A DNA stretch of 64,000 bases from a bacterium (GTDB lineage Bacteria; Auribacterota; UBA3054): the NCBI GenBank assembly GCA_017616555.1, contig JAFZXZ010000029.1, forward strand, positions 42,227 to 106,226. Direction: 5' to 3'. The notes beneath the pieces were generated by a model. That model made no database searches. It was not told the origin of the DNA and saw only the letters and a list, made by a program, of their open reading frames with translations. This document shows positions 34,387-42,459 of this stretch, piece by piece. The translations under genes and the position numbers were made by a program. How positions within the stretch are numbered: the stretch's first letter is position 1; every line of letters begins with the position of its first letter.

Positions 34387-34988
34387 TTGATGTTGACGGG
34401 AACGAAGTCGCCCGCTACGAGGTCGGCGGGAATGTCGCCGATCTTCACGGTGTAGAAGCCGGTTCCGACCGCGAAGCGCGGGAGCCTCAGGACGGAGACG
34501 ATGTCGGCGTGGCGGTCAGTGGCCGTGCAGTAGTTCTCGTCCGGGTAAGAGGGACGGCGGGTTATGGGGCCGAGGTCGGTCAGCTGAACGTTCTTGAAGA
34601 CCTTCGCCATCTTGTCGGGATTGGCGCCCGTCGGCTGATGGTTCTCCTCCAGCTTGGAATTGAGGTATCCGGGCTGGGAGTTGTAGGCGTCTATTAGTTC
34701 GCCGCTGCGATAGAGCCAGGTCAGAAGCGTCTCGTCATTGTAGTTGATGACGGCGAAGGCGACGCAGCGGAGCTGCTTGGAAAGGCGCTGGGCCATTTCG
34801 GAAACGACCTTGGCGTCGAGTTCGTCCAATTCCTCGTCGTAGATGACGGCGTCTCTTTCCATCATTTCCGACGTGCCGTCGGAAACGACGTAGGCGTGGC
34901 GGCCTTCGTCAGCCAAGAGTTTCAGGACCTGCTTCTGCTCAACTTTCAGAAGCGTGATGTTGGCGTAGTTTTTGGTGGTGATCTTCAT
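34383..34988 (-). CDS. conserved-looking soluble protein, unknown function
   Basis: 201 residues without signal peptide or membrane helix, rich in charged residues, with alpha/beta character. The central part AQRLSKQLRCVAFAVINYND followed by ETLLTWLYRSGELIDAYNS looks like a compact folded domain. I do not recognise the family. It is coupled by a 4-base overlap to the following membrane protein and lies 19 bases after the serpin gene, within the long minus-strand run. Confidence 0.7.
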   Translation of the reverse strand: MKITTKNYANITLLKVEQKQVLKLLADEGRHAYVVSDGTSEMMERDAVIYDEELDELDAKVVSEMAQRLSKQLRCVAFAVINYNDETLLTWLYRSGELIDAYNSQPGYLNSKLEENHQPTGANPDKMAKVFKNVQLTDLGPITRRPSYPDENYCTATDRHADIVSVLRLPRFAVGTGFYTVKIGDIPADLVAGDFVPVNIK

Positions 34989-35007
34989 AATTTTATCTTT
35001 GTGTTGA

Positions 35008-36324
35008 TTATTTTTCCGCTTTGACGGTGTAGTGTCCCAGGAAGAGGATCGCGCCGGTCTCCTTCTCCCTGATCAGGTAAACGAAGGGCTTGTTGAAGCG
35101 GATCTCTTTGGGCGGCTTCATCGCCATGCCGGTGCACTTGACCATGACGGCGGTCGCCGCTGCAGCTTCCGTGCCGGTCTCATAAACTTTGACGATAGCC
35201 TTGTGGAGTATCTCGCTCACAAAAAGCTGCTCCTTCAAACTTATGCCGGTGAAATCGGCGCTGTAAGTGAAGGGAGAAGCAAGACCCATGTTCTTGAAAA
35301 TCGGCACCAGGCTTTGGGAATATTCCGTCGTGAATTTCGGGAACATAAGCACAGCATTCTCGCGCTTGAGAGATTTCGTTATGTTTTCAATGTAAGTGTC
35401 GTCGATCTTCTTTTCCCAAGAGGCGAATTTCGCCACGTCGTTGGGCATCATGGCCAGAAGCGAATATTTCCTGCCGGCGTAATTAAGTTCCACCGCCGTC
35501 ACTCCGTCAACTTCCGCGGCGTTGACCATGCCTTCCTGGCGCATCAGCTCCCCTTTCCCGGCGCGTCCCATATAGTCCATGAGGGAATACTTCCTCGTGC
35601 CGTCCTCGTCGAAAGGCGTTTCCCATTTGGCAAGGAAGCTCACGGCGTTCACAAGAACAAGCCTCGTGTCAGCGCTCAAAGCATCGGGGCTGATGAGGTC
35701 TTTGATGAGGTTTCTCGTGTGGTCGGAGATCCAATTGTTGATCGTGGCAGCCGCCTCTTTGTTTTTCGCAAACTCAATGCTCCTCGCCTCGCCGGAGAAG
35801 AATTCCTTCAGGCTCTGCGCGTAGGATGAGAGGACGTCAAAACCAATGTTGAGCCAGAGCGAATTGGCGTCCGTCATGGTGAATTTCTCGTTTCCTGAAA
35901 CGAGGTCTCCCCTGAGTTTCTGGAACTCTTTCCCTAAAAGCGTCCCTTTGTCCGGGAAAGCCAAAGTTTCCTTAAGCTGCTTTTCGGTCTCGCCAATCGC
36001 TCCCAAAGTCAGCATCGCCATGGCGCTGGAAATGCTGTACGGTGAGAAGAAGACCGGTTTGGCGGGATCGGCCAATTGTTTGAAGATCTCCCAGGCGAAA
36101 GCGTTGTTGCCTTTGACCAAAGCCGCCGCTTGTTCGGCTGTGGCGGGGCCCGCCGGGACTTCCGCAACTGAAGCGGCATGTGTTGCGGGAGCGGGATCAG
36201 CGGAGACAGTTGCGGCCGGTTGGGCAGCCGGAGGATTTTCCTGCGTAGCCAGGGCGGCCGGCGCTTCCTTTTCGCATCCGCAAAGAGCGAGCGCAAGGAT
36301 AAGGGAAAGCATAATTTTGTTCAT
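35008..36324 (-). CDS. lipoprotein serpin (serine/cysteine protease inhibitor)
   Basis: 438 residues. The signal peptide ends in a lipobox-like LALCGC, then an Ala/Pro-rich linker (~20-70) leads into a complete serpin fold: VFFSPYSISSAMAMLTLGAIGETEKQL near 90-116, NAVSFLAKWETPF and the C-terminal RFNKPFVYLIREKETGAILFLG region (kept in family order). The reactive-loop hinge ETGTEAAAATA has Gly, Thr and four Ala, as in inhibitory serpins. The P1 residue is uncertain because the loop is a few residues longer than in antitrypsin. Probably lipid-anchored and protecting the envelope from proteases. It follows tonB after 10 bases. Confidence 0.92.
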   Translation of the reverse strand: MNKIMLSLILALALCGCEKEAPAALATQENPPAAQPAATVSADPAPATHAASVAEVPAGPATAEQAAALVKGNNAFAWEIFKQLADPAKPVFFSPYSISSAMAMLTLGAIGETEKQLKETLAFPDKGTLLGKEFQKLRGDLVSGNEKFTMTDANSLWLNIGFDVLSSYAQSLKEFFSGEARSIEFAKNKEAAATINNWISDHTRNLIKDLISPDALSADTRLVLVNAVSFLAKWETPFDEDGTRKYSLMDYMGRAGKGELMRQEGMVNAAEVDGVTAVELNYAGRKYSLLAMMPNDVAKFASWEKKIDDTYIENITKSLKRENAVLMFPKFTTEYSQSLVPIFKNMGLASPFTYSADFTGISLKEQLFVSEILHKAIVKVYETGTEAAAATAVMVKCTGMAMKPPKEIRFNKPFVYLIREKETGAILFLGHYTVKAEK

Positions 36325-36334
36325 CGTTTTTCTC

Positions 36335-37285
36335 CTATTTTTCGCATTCGAAGGGAACTTCCACTTCCAAAGTAGGCCTTGTGATGTCCGGCGGGAAGGG
36401 GCCGAAGCGGGCGGACCTCACGGCGGAGAGCGCGGAATCGTCCATCGCCTTATTGCCGCTGCTCTGCGTTATCCTCGCCGTTGTCACCCTTCCGTCTTTC
36501 GTTAGGGTGAAGCGGACGACGCAGACGGATTTCTTGTTTATCTGCGAGGCCTGCGGCGTCTGCCAGGCCGCTTGGATGGCGGAAAGAATGGTGCCCTGGT
36601 AATAGTTGTTGATAGCGGCCGCCTGGCTTCCCGTCTCGCCTCCCGAGAAGAAGGTCTGGGACTCGACGCGGCTCGTCATGCGCTGCACGCTTTGGTTCAG
36701 TTCTTTCGTAAGGTTGTCGAGCGAGTGGTCGGTTGTCGTGACGGTCGTCACGCTCTCGAGCTGCTGACCGACTGTCGAGGGAAGCTGCGGAAGAGGATCA
36801 GTCTTGGTCTGGGTAGACTCTTTGGTCGGCTTAGTGTTTTCCGTCGCCTTCTTCGCGGTCTTGGCCTGAGATTTTCGCTTCTCGGCGCGCTCCTGCTGTT
36901 TTTTCTTTATGAAGTCCGGCATCTCGGAAACGTTCGTGTCCTTCTTGGGCTCGACTTTCTTCTCGACTTTTTTCTCGGGCTTCTTCTCCACCGGCTTCTC
37001 GACTTTTTTCTCGACTTTTTCAACCGGTTTCTCTACCTTCTGCTCTTTCACCGGCTCCTGCTTCACTTCCTTCTTCTCAGGGGGAGGCGTGACAGGTTTG
37101 GGCGGCTCAACGGAGGGAGGCGCGGGAATGCTGGCCTGGGGGATCTGCGTCAGCGTCACCTTCGCCTGGATCCCGACCAGTTTCGGCTGAGGCTCAGCCA
37201 GGGAAGCCAGAACGATGAGCAGCAGGAAGACCAGTATGTGGCCTACGAAGGAAGGAAGAAAATATGACGAGGAGAGTTTTCCCAT
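36335..37285 (-). CDS. tonB: TonB-family energy transducer
   Basis: 316 residues. An N-terminal anchor helix (~10-30) is followed by a long Pro/Glu/Lys/Val-rich periplasmic spacer (~55-150) and a C-terminal TonB domain (~215-316; YQGTILSAIQAAWQTP, VRFTLTKDGRVTTARITQSSGN, ALSAVRSARFGPFP). Together with ExbB/ExbD it passes proton-motive force to outer-membrane receptors; the VRFTLTKDG pattern also occurs in TolA-like proteins, so a Tol role cannot be excluded. Its ATG follows the second exbD by one base. Confidence 0.88.
   Translation of the reverse strand: MGKLSSSYFLPSFVGHILVFLLLIVLASLAEPQPKLVGIQAKVTLTQIPQASIPAPPSVEPPKPVTPPPEKKEVKQEPVKEQKVEKPVEKVEKKVEKPVEKKPEKKVEKKVEPKKDTNVSEMPDFIKKKQQERAEKRKSQAKTAKKATENTKPTKESTQTKTDPLPQLPSTVGQQLESVTTVTTTDHSLDNLTKELNQSVQRMTSRVESQTFFSGGETGSQAAAINNYYQGTILSAIQAAWQTPQASQINKKSVCVVRFTLTKDGRVTTARITQSSGNKAMDDSALSAVRSARFGPFPPDITRPTLEVEVPFECEK
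36950..37070 (-). repeat. low-complexity K/E/P/V repeat in the TonB spacer
   Basis: Imperfect tandem units of the VEKPVEKK type, residues ~72-112 of TonB. At DNA level it looks like a small tandem repeat, but it is explained by the extended periplasm-spanning spacer. Confidence 0.7.
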
Positions 37286-37286
37286 C

Positions 37287-37751
37287 TTACCTTTCGTTTC
37301 CCGTGGTCTCCGTCGCGAAATAGGAGGTGTCCACGCCTATTTCCCTCAGGTGGTTGACTAATTCGAGGACGTTCCCGTAGCGGAAGCGCCTGTCCACTCT
37401 TATGATGACTTCAAGTTTGTTGGTCGGAGTTTCTTTTGCGCGCATAGCCTGGATCTCTTTTTTGAGAGAGCCGAAGGGGTCGAGGCGGTCCATCTCGCGG
37501 TCGTTCACGTAGAGGACGCCGTTCGTTTCGTGCGTCACTTCGTCCACGCACTGCTGCATACTGACGACTGCCGCGTAGTCGGGCTGCTCGAAAGTCATGG
37601 GCGAGGCTTTGGGGAGCGTGACGTCCACGCCCTGCTCCATAAGGGGAACAAGGAGAATGAACATGATGAGGACGGTCATGGTAACGTCCACCAGCGACGT
37701 GACCGTGATCCTTGCGTCCTGAACGCCCCGGCGGTCCCTGATTACGCTCAT
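37287..37751 (-). CDS. exbD: ExbD/TolR-family protein, second copy
   Basis: 154 residues with the start chosen at the ATG that overlaps the first exbD stop (ATGA); an earlier in-frame start would add 44 unrelated Arg-rich residues. One membrane helix near residues 20-40 (TVTSLVDVTMTVLIMFILL) contains the proton-carrying Asp. A periplasmic domain follows (NKLEVIIRVDRRFRYGNVLELV). Works with ExbB and TonB as part of the proton-driven motor. Tandem exbD pairs are common in this phylum-level group (general knowledge). Confidence 0.9.
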   Translation of the reverse strand: MSVIRDRRGVQDARITVTSLVDVTMTVLIMFILLVPLMEQGVDVTLPKASPMTFEQPDYAAVVSMQQCVDEVTHETNGVLYVNDREMDRLDPFGSLKKEIQAMRAKETPTNKLEVIIRVDRRFRYGNVLELVNHLREIGVDTSYFATETTGNER

Positions 37752-38173
37752 TTGTCCCCCAAGCCGACGGCCACGCCGGCGCTGTAGGCGGCATCCATCA
37801 AGCGGATGACGTATTCGTAAGGGAATTCGCCGTCCGCCCTTATTATGACGGAAAGGTCTTTCTTCTTGGCCTTCATCTCGCAAAGCGTCGCGTAAAGTTT
37901 GTCAAAAGGCTTCTCCGGTCCCATTACCGTGTCCCCTAATTTCACCACGCCGTAACCGGTGTCCTTGGCTTTCGTCAAAGAAACGATAAGGGGTTCCTCC
38001 GGGTTCTCCTGGGAGCTCACCGCGTCGGAAGAAGGGTGTTCGATCTTAAGCCCCTGTTCGAGAACAGGAGCGATAAGAATGAACATGATGAGGACCGTCA
38101 TCGTCACGTCCACAAGCGACGTCACGTTCAGGTCAGCATCGTCGTTTCCCCGGCGCCTTTTGAGCAGACTCAT
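37748..38173 (-). CDS. exbD: ExbD/TolR-family protein, first copy
   Basis: 141 residues. The membrane helix NVTSLVDVTMTVLIMFIL is nearly identical to that of the second copy, including the key Asp, while the periplasmic domain is more divergent (LSVIIRADGEFPYEYVIRLM). It may form a heteromer with the second copy. Three bases separate it from exbB. Confidence 0.9.
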   Translation of the reverse strand: MSLLKRRRGNDDADLNVTSLVDVTMTVLIMFILIAPVLEQGLKIEHPSSDAVSSQENPEEPLIVSLTKAKDTGYGVVKLGDTVMGPEKPFDKLYATLCEMKAKKKDLSVIIRADGEFPYEYVIRLMDAAYSAGVAVGLGDK

Positions 38174-38176
38174 TTT

Positions 38177-38857
38177 TTACTCCGCAGATTTTTCCCTTTC
38201 GATGGTGCGGTTCAATCTCGCGACCAGAAGCCTGGAATATTCTTCCATCAGCACGATCTGGGCGTTGACGCGGCCGCGGAAATAGTAGAAGATGGCCGCC
38301 GCCGGGATCGCCACCACAAGACCGGCCACCGTCGTGATAAGAGCAACGGAGATGCCGGGCGCCACGGTAGAGATCGTCGTGTTGCCGCTGCCGACCATGC
38401 CGCGGAAGGAGAGCGTCAAGCCCCAGACCGTTCCGAAAAGACCCATCATCGGGGCCAGCATGGCCGTCACGGAGAAGAAGGTCAAGCCGCCTTCCATCTC
38501 GTTTATTTCCCTGCTCAAAGCCGCGTCCATGATATGACCGGCTTCCGTAATGTCAGAGGCGGTGGCGGAGCCTTCCGCAAACAAAAAGTCCATAGCCGCC
38601 CTGTAAAGGCGGTAAACGGGCGTTTCGGAAGTCTGCGGGAGATCGCGGTAGAGCTGGGCGAAGTCGCGCAAAAATTGAGCCCTGAATTCCGTAAGCCTCT
38701 GGGCTAAGTGGGCGTTGGCCGACTCAAGCTTCTTGAAGTAGAGGTGCTTTGAGATAAAGAGGCTCCACATGTAAACTGACATCAGGGCCAGAACAAGCAT
38801 GTCTATCCGGCCGCAGAGATCGAAATCGTGGTAAACGTTGATTATTTCTTGCCACAT
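38177..38857 (-). CDS. exbB: MotA/TolQ/ExbB proton-channel protein
   Basis: 226 residues with three membrane helices. The N-terminal helix (~18-36) is followed by a cytoplasmic loop. The conserved pair of helices includes FFSVTAMLAPMMGLFGTVWG and APGISVALITTVAGLVVAIPAA. It forms the channel that powers ExbD/TonB. Gene order exbB-exbD-exbD-tonB is complete and compact. Confidence 0.92.
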   Translation of the reverse strand: MWQEIINVYHDFDLCGRIDMLVLALMSVYMWSLFISKHLYFKKLESANAHLAQRLTEFRAQFLRDFAQLYRDLPQTSETPVYRLYRAAMDFLFAEGSATASDITEAGHIMDAALSREINEMEGGLTFFSVTAMLAPMMGLFGTVWGLTLSFRGMVGSGNTTISTVAPGISVALITTVAGLVVAIPAAAIFYYFRGRVNAQIVLMEEYSRLLVARLNRTIEREKSAE

Positions 38858-38863
38858 AGTTTT

Positions 38864-40171
38864 TTATTTTTCCGGTTCGATGATTTCTAAGCCGTCCATG
38901 TAGGGACGCAGCACTTCGGGGATGACGACGCTGCCGTCTTTCTGCTGGTAGTTCTCCAGGACCGCGACCCAGGTGCGGCCGACCGCCAGGCCGGAGCCGT
39001 TCAGGGTGTGCGTAAGCATCGGCTTGCCGCCGTCCGCCGGACGGTACCTTATGTTGGCTCTCCTGGCCTGGAAGTCCCAGCAGTTGGAGCAGGAGCTGAT
39101 CTCGCGGAAAGTGTTCTGGCCGGGCAGCCAGACTTCCACGTCGTAAGTCTTGCAGGCCGAGAAGCCCATGTCGGAAGTGCAGAGCGCGACCACCCTGTGC
39201 GCGATGCCGAGTTTCTGCAATATCCTCGAGGCGTTCTCAGTCATGGTTTCCAAAGCTTCCTTGGACTGTTCCGGGGTCGTGATGTTGACCATCTCGACTT
39301 TGTAGAACTGGTGCACCCTTATGATGCCCCTGGTGTCCTTGCCGTAGGAGCCGGCCTCGGAACGGAAGCAGGGCGTCAGCGCGGTGTAGCGCAAAGGCAG
39401 ATCCTTTTCATCCAGCGTTTCGTTGCGGTGCAGATTGACAAGGGGAACTTCGGAAGTCGGGATCAGGTACATGGGCTTCTCCCACTCGACGTGGAAGAGG
39501 TCTTCCTGGAACTTGGGAAGCTGGCCGCTGCCGTACAAAGTTTCGTCGCTGACGATCAGGGGAACTTCGAATTCCGTGTAGCCCTCGCGCTTCGTGTGCT
39601 CGTCAAGCATGAAGTTCTCCAGCGCGCGCTCTAATTTCGCGCCGGCGCCCTTCAGGACGGAGAACCTGGCGCCGCTCAGTTTGGCCGCTCTCTCAAGGTC
39701 AAGTATGCCTAGTTTCTCGCCGATCTCGAAGTGCTGCTTCGGCTCGAAATCGAAAGTCGGGATCTCCCCCACTCTCCTCACTTCGACATTGTCGTCTTCG
39801 GAGTCGCCTATCGGCGTCGTGGGATCGGGAATGTTGGGGATGCGGTCGATGAGGTAGCTGACTTTCTGTTCCGCTTCCTCTTTGGTCTTCTCGGCGGAAT
39901 CGAGTTTTTCCTTTATCTCCTGGACCAGGGACCTCAAATCGTCGGCGTCCTCGCCCTTGGCGCGCTTCATGCCGATCTCTTTGGAGAGCTGGTTGCGGCT
40001 CTGCTGTAGACTTTCCAGCGCCTTGATCTCGTCGCGTCTCAATTTGTCGTTCACCATCAGCTGCTCCAATGCCTCGTCAAGATTGTTGCGGTTCTGGCCA
40101 GCCGGGTAGCGCGTCAAGAGTTTGGCGCGCACCTCTTCGTAGTTTTCCCTAATGAATTTGATGTCAAGCAT
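38864..40171 (-). CDS. serS: serine-tRNA ligase
   Basis: Class II synthetase charging tRNA-Ser. The N-terminal coiled-coil arm (~35-105) clasps the long variable arm of tRNA-Ser. Motif 2 is ALTPCFRSEAGSYGKDTRG and motif 3 is LNGSGLAVGRTWVAVLENYQ. EISSCSNCWDFQARR is the usual serine-binding region. 435 residues, full length. Lies 15 bases after ddl and 6 bases before exbB. Confidence 0.97.
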   Translation of the reverse strand: MLDIKFIRENYEEVRAKLLTRYPAGQNRNNLDEALEQLMVNDKLRRDEIKALESLQQSRNQLSKEIGMKRAKGEDADDLRSLVQEIKEKLDSAEKTKEEAEQKVSYLIDRIPNIPDPTTPIGDSEDDNVEVRRVGEIPTFDFEPKQHFEIGEKLGILDLERAAKLSGARFSVLKGAGAKLERALENFMLDEHTKREGYTEFEVPLIVSDETLYGSGQLPKFQEDLFHVEWEKPMYLIPTSEVPLVNLHRNETLDEKDLPLRYTALTPCFRSEAGSYGKDTRGIIRVHQFYKVEMVNITTPEQSKEALETMTENASRILQKLGIAHRVVALCTSDMGFSACKTYDVEVWLPGQNTFREISSCSNCWDFQARRANIRYRPADGGKPMLTHTLNGSGLAVGRTWVAVLENYQQKDGSVVIPEVLRPYMDGLEIIEPEK

Positions 40172-40186
40172 AATTGCCTCGAAAGG

Positions 40187-41203
40187 TTATTTATTTTCGG
40201 ACGACATGGCTTCCGTCAGCATGCCGTCAAGTATTTGCGAAAAAGTCAGTCCCGCTCCCAAGGCCGCCTTCGGCAGGATGGAAGCCTCGGACATGCCGGG
40301 AATAGTGTTGGTCTCCAAGGCGTAAATGTCGCCGCGAGCGTTCACGATGAAGTCGGTCCTGGAAACGCCCTGACAGCGCAGGGCCCTATGGCAGACTTCC
40401 GCCGCCGCCCTGATCTGGGAACTCAGGGCGCCGCTGATCCTGGCCGGCGTGATCTCCTCGCTCTTGCCCTTGGTGTACTTTGCTTTGTAATCGAAAAGCT
40501 CGCCGGTATGCGAAACGATCTCGGTCACGGGCAAAGCGAAAGGAGAGCCGTCCTTAGTCGCCACCACGCAGGTGAACTCCCTGCCCTTAACAAACTCCTC
40601 AAAAAGATAGAGCCCGCCGTTCTGCCAGAAAGACAAAGCAGTGTTCCTCAGCTCCTGCTCAGAGTTGAGAAGCCAGAGCCCGAAGCTCGAGCCGGAAGCC
40701 AGAGGCTTCGCTATGATGGGGTATTCCAACCCGGCAGCTTTGATCTTCTCAAGCGGATTCTCCTTAGAGGAGACCGTGACGCCTTTCGGGATCCTGATCC
40801 CGGCGGCGGCGTAAAGAAGTTTCGCAATGTCTTTTTCCATCGCGACCGCGGAGGCCGTTACGCCGCTGTGCGTGAAAGGAATGCCCAGCGTCGAAAGGAA
40901 GCCCTGGAAGCAGCCGTCCTCGCCGCCGCAGCCGTGCAGAGCCAGCATCGCGGCGTCAACCGGCCAGGACAAAACCTCGGTGAAAACTTTCGCAATGTTT
41001 TGGGAAGGACGATTCTTCCAATCCTCTTCGGTCGGGACCTCGTCTTCTCTTAAAAAGCAGGCCGAGCGGTCTTCTTTCAAAACGACCGCCCTGACATTGT
41101 ACTTTTCCCTGTCGAGCGTATTGAAAACGTTCAGCCCGGATCTCATAGATATGGGCGCTTCCGGACTCCAGCCGCCCATGACCACGATAATGTTCTTTTT
41201 CAT
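40187..41203 (-). CDS. ddl: D-alanine-D-alanine ligase
   Basis: ATP-grasp enzyme that makes D-Ala-D-Ala for peptidoglycan. Start chosen at MKKNIIVVMGGWSPE (338 residues), one base after the cvpA stop; a longer open frame upstream overlaps cvpA and is rejected. ATP-grasp blocks are YPIIAKPLASGSSFG, LFEEFVKGREFTCVV, SRTDFIV and the metal-binding YALETNTIPGMSEASILPKAA. Usually the start reads GGxSxE; here GGWSPE. Confidence 0.94.
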   Translation of the reverse strand: MKKNIIVVMGGWSPEAPISMRSGLNVFNTLDREKYNVRAVVLKEDRSACFLREDEVPTEEDWKNRPSQNIAKVFTEVLSWPVDAAMLALHGCGGEDGCFQGFLSTLGIPFTHSGVTASAVAMEKDIAKLLYAAAGIRIPKGVTVSSKENPLEKIKAAGLEYPIIAKPLASGSSFGLWLLNSEQELRNTALSFWQNGGLYLFEEFVKGREFTCVVATKDGSPFALPVTEIVSHTGELFDYKAKYTKGKSEEITPARISGALSSQIRAAAEVCHRALRCQGVSRTDFIVNARGDIYALETNTIPGMSEASILPKAALGAGLTFSQILDGMLTEAMSSENK

Positions 41204-41204
41204 C

Positions 41205-41834
41205 CTAGTGACCCCAGACGCCTCTTTCATCCTCGTCGTATTCCTCTTCCTCCTCTTCTTCCTTTGCGGAAGATATTCCCCAGATATGGCCGCCAGGCAG
41301 AATAGTCGCGGTCTTCGGGAATTTCCTGACCGTCCAGTCGATGACCGCCAGGGAAACGGAGTATCCCTGCGAGGACTGCAATATGGCGTCGTATTTTTCC
41401 AAGCCCTCTTCGTTCGCCTGGGAAACGACAAAAGTCCTCGACCAGATCAACCCCACGCAGAGCATCACGCAAAGGAACATTCCGACGGCCGCGCCGCAGA
41501 GCATGCCCAAAAAGCGGTCGCTGAACTTAAGGTCCAGGGCGTTCATAAGTTTTCTCTTCACAAACTCCGCCAGAGACGTTAAGGTGAAGTAGAGGATGAG
41601 GATCAGAAGCAGCCCCGCCACGAACTTCGAAGTCAAAAGCGTCACCAGGAAGTTCCCTTCCCAGGGATGGGTCAGCTCTTTGAGCTCCCCTAAGCACGGG
41701 TCGAGGAACAAGACGACCAGCCAGATCGACAAAAAGAGCGAAAAGAAGGTTATGAGGGGCGAAAGCACGCCGCGCATGACGCCGATCGTCATGCAGAGCA
41801 CGAGTAAAAGCAGTAAAATTATATCCAGATACAT
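41205..41834 (-). CDS. CvpA-family-like membrane protein
   Basis: 209 residues with four to five hydrophobic helices in the first 140 residues. DIILLLLLVLCMTIGVMRG, LNALDLKFSDRFLG-like (MNALDLKFSDRFLGMLCGAAVG) and the general layout resemble CvpA, an inner-membrane protein linked to cell-envelope homeostasis. The last ~25 residues are very acidic (run of seven Glu). Start chosen at MYLDIIL; it lies 7 bases from a good promoter, so the transcript is leaderless. First gene of the 14-gene run ending with rluA. Confidence 0.68.
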   Translation of the reverse strand: MYLDIILLLLLVLCMTIGVMRGVLSPLITFFSLFLSIWLVVLFLDPCLGELKELTHPWEGNFLVTLLTSKFVAGLLLILILYFTLTSLAEFVKRKLMNALDLKFSDRFLGMLCGAAVGMFLCVMLCVGLIWSRTFVVSQANEEGLEKYDAILQSSQGYSVSLAVIDWTVRKFPKTATILPGGHIWGISSAKEEEEEEEYDEDERGVWGH

Positions 41835-41841
41835 ATATATT

Positions 41842-41870
41842 ATGATACTACAAAAAGGGCTTTGATTCAA
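41842..41870 (-). promoter_or_regulatory. promoter of the cvpA-ddl-serS run
   Basis: Minus strand TTGAAT (41865-41870), a 17-bp spacer, then TATCAT (41842-41847). The ATG at 41834 is 7 bases away, so translation would start at or next to the transcript start. Confidence 0.65.
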
Positions 41871-41898
41871 TGGTGCCGGAAGCCACTGAAATGCGGGT

Positions 41899-41927
41899 TT
41901 GACAAGCAAAAGCAAAATTGCGAAAAT
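41899..41927 (+). promoter_or_regulatory. promoter of the GNAT gene
   Basis: TTGACA (41899-41904), a 17-bp spacer, then GAAAAT (41922-41927). The chosen ATG (41938) is 10 bases downstream, so the leader is only a few bases. The TTGACA could be misread as a TTG start codon. Confidence 0.5.
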
Positions 41928-41937
41928 GACATCCGTT

Positions 41938-42456
41938 ATGCTGGAAAGAAACCTCACATTAAAGTCAAAACGCCTCACCCTCCGCCCCTTCGCGGAGGAG
42001 GATTACCCCGCTGTCAAGGAGATGTTCCTCGACCCCAAAATTTACGCCACTTACATGATCCCGAATTTCCCGGACGAAGAGGCAATAATTAAGCTCTTCA
42101 ACAGCTTCAAAAACGCCTCAGAAAAGCCCGGACACTTCGTTTACGCCATCGCGAACGAAAAGGAATTCGTCGGATTTCTCAACTACACGACAGCGTCAGG
42201 CGACGAGATAGAAATAGGCTACGCCATCCATTCCCGCCATTGGGGCAAAGGATACGCCACGGAGGCCTTTAAAGCGGCCATAGAGGAGCTTTTCAGGATC
42301 GGGTATAGAAAGATAAGGGCCGGCCATTTCCAGGAGAATCCTGCCAGCAGGAGAGTCATGGAAAAAGCCGGCCTTAAGCCTATCGAATTAGTTGAGACGA
42401 TCAGCTACCGCGGCAGGGACCACGTCGTCAACTATCTCGAGATAGTCCGCAAATGA
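41938..42456 (+). CDS. GNAT-family N-acetyltransferase (RimJ/RimL type)
   Basis: 172 residues with the ATG used here. KRLTLRPFAEEDYPAVKEMF is the usual N-terminal strand-helix; the acetyl-CoA loop is RHWGKGYATEAFKAAIEELF, followed by ENPASRRVMEKAGL. These are the marks of ribosomal-protein or small-molecule acetyltransferases of the RimJ/RimL group. The substrate is unknown. Upstream TTG and ATG codons in frame are possible starts but overlap the promoter. It is divergent from cvpA and converges with the GH97 gene, with only 3 bases between the stops. Confidence 0.88.
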   Translation: MLERNLTLKSKRLTLRPFAEEDYPAVKEMFLDPKIYATYMIPNFPDEEAIIKLFNSFKNASEKPGHFVYAIANEKEFVGFLNYTTASGDEIEIGYAIHSRHWGKGYATEAFKAAIEELFRIGYRKIRAGHFQENPASRRVMEKAGLKPIELVETISYRGRDHVVNYLEIVRK

Positions 42457-42459
42457 TCG

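Noticed and set aside
36950..37070. Minisatellite or CRISPR-like repeat
   Set aside because: The repetition is explained by the Lys/Glu/Pro spacer of TonB; there are no regular spacers.
37752..37883. Longer start for the second exbD
   Set aside because: The 44 extra residues overlap the first exbD and are Arg-rich; the ATGA overlap is the natural start.
41204..41431. N-terminal extension of ddl by 76 residues
   Set aside because: It overlaps cvpA in another frame and is Arg-rich nonsense; ATP-grasp homology begins at the downstream ATG.
41899..41937. TTG start for the GNAT gene
   Set aside because: The TTG is the first codon of the TTGACA -35 box; family homology begins after the ATG at 41938.
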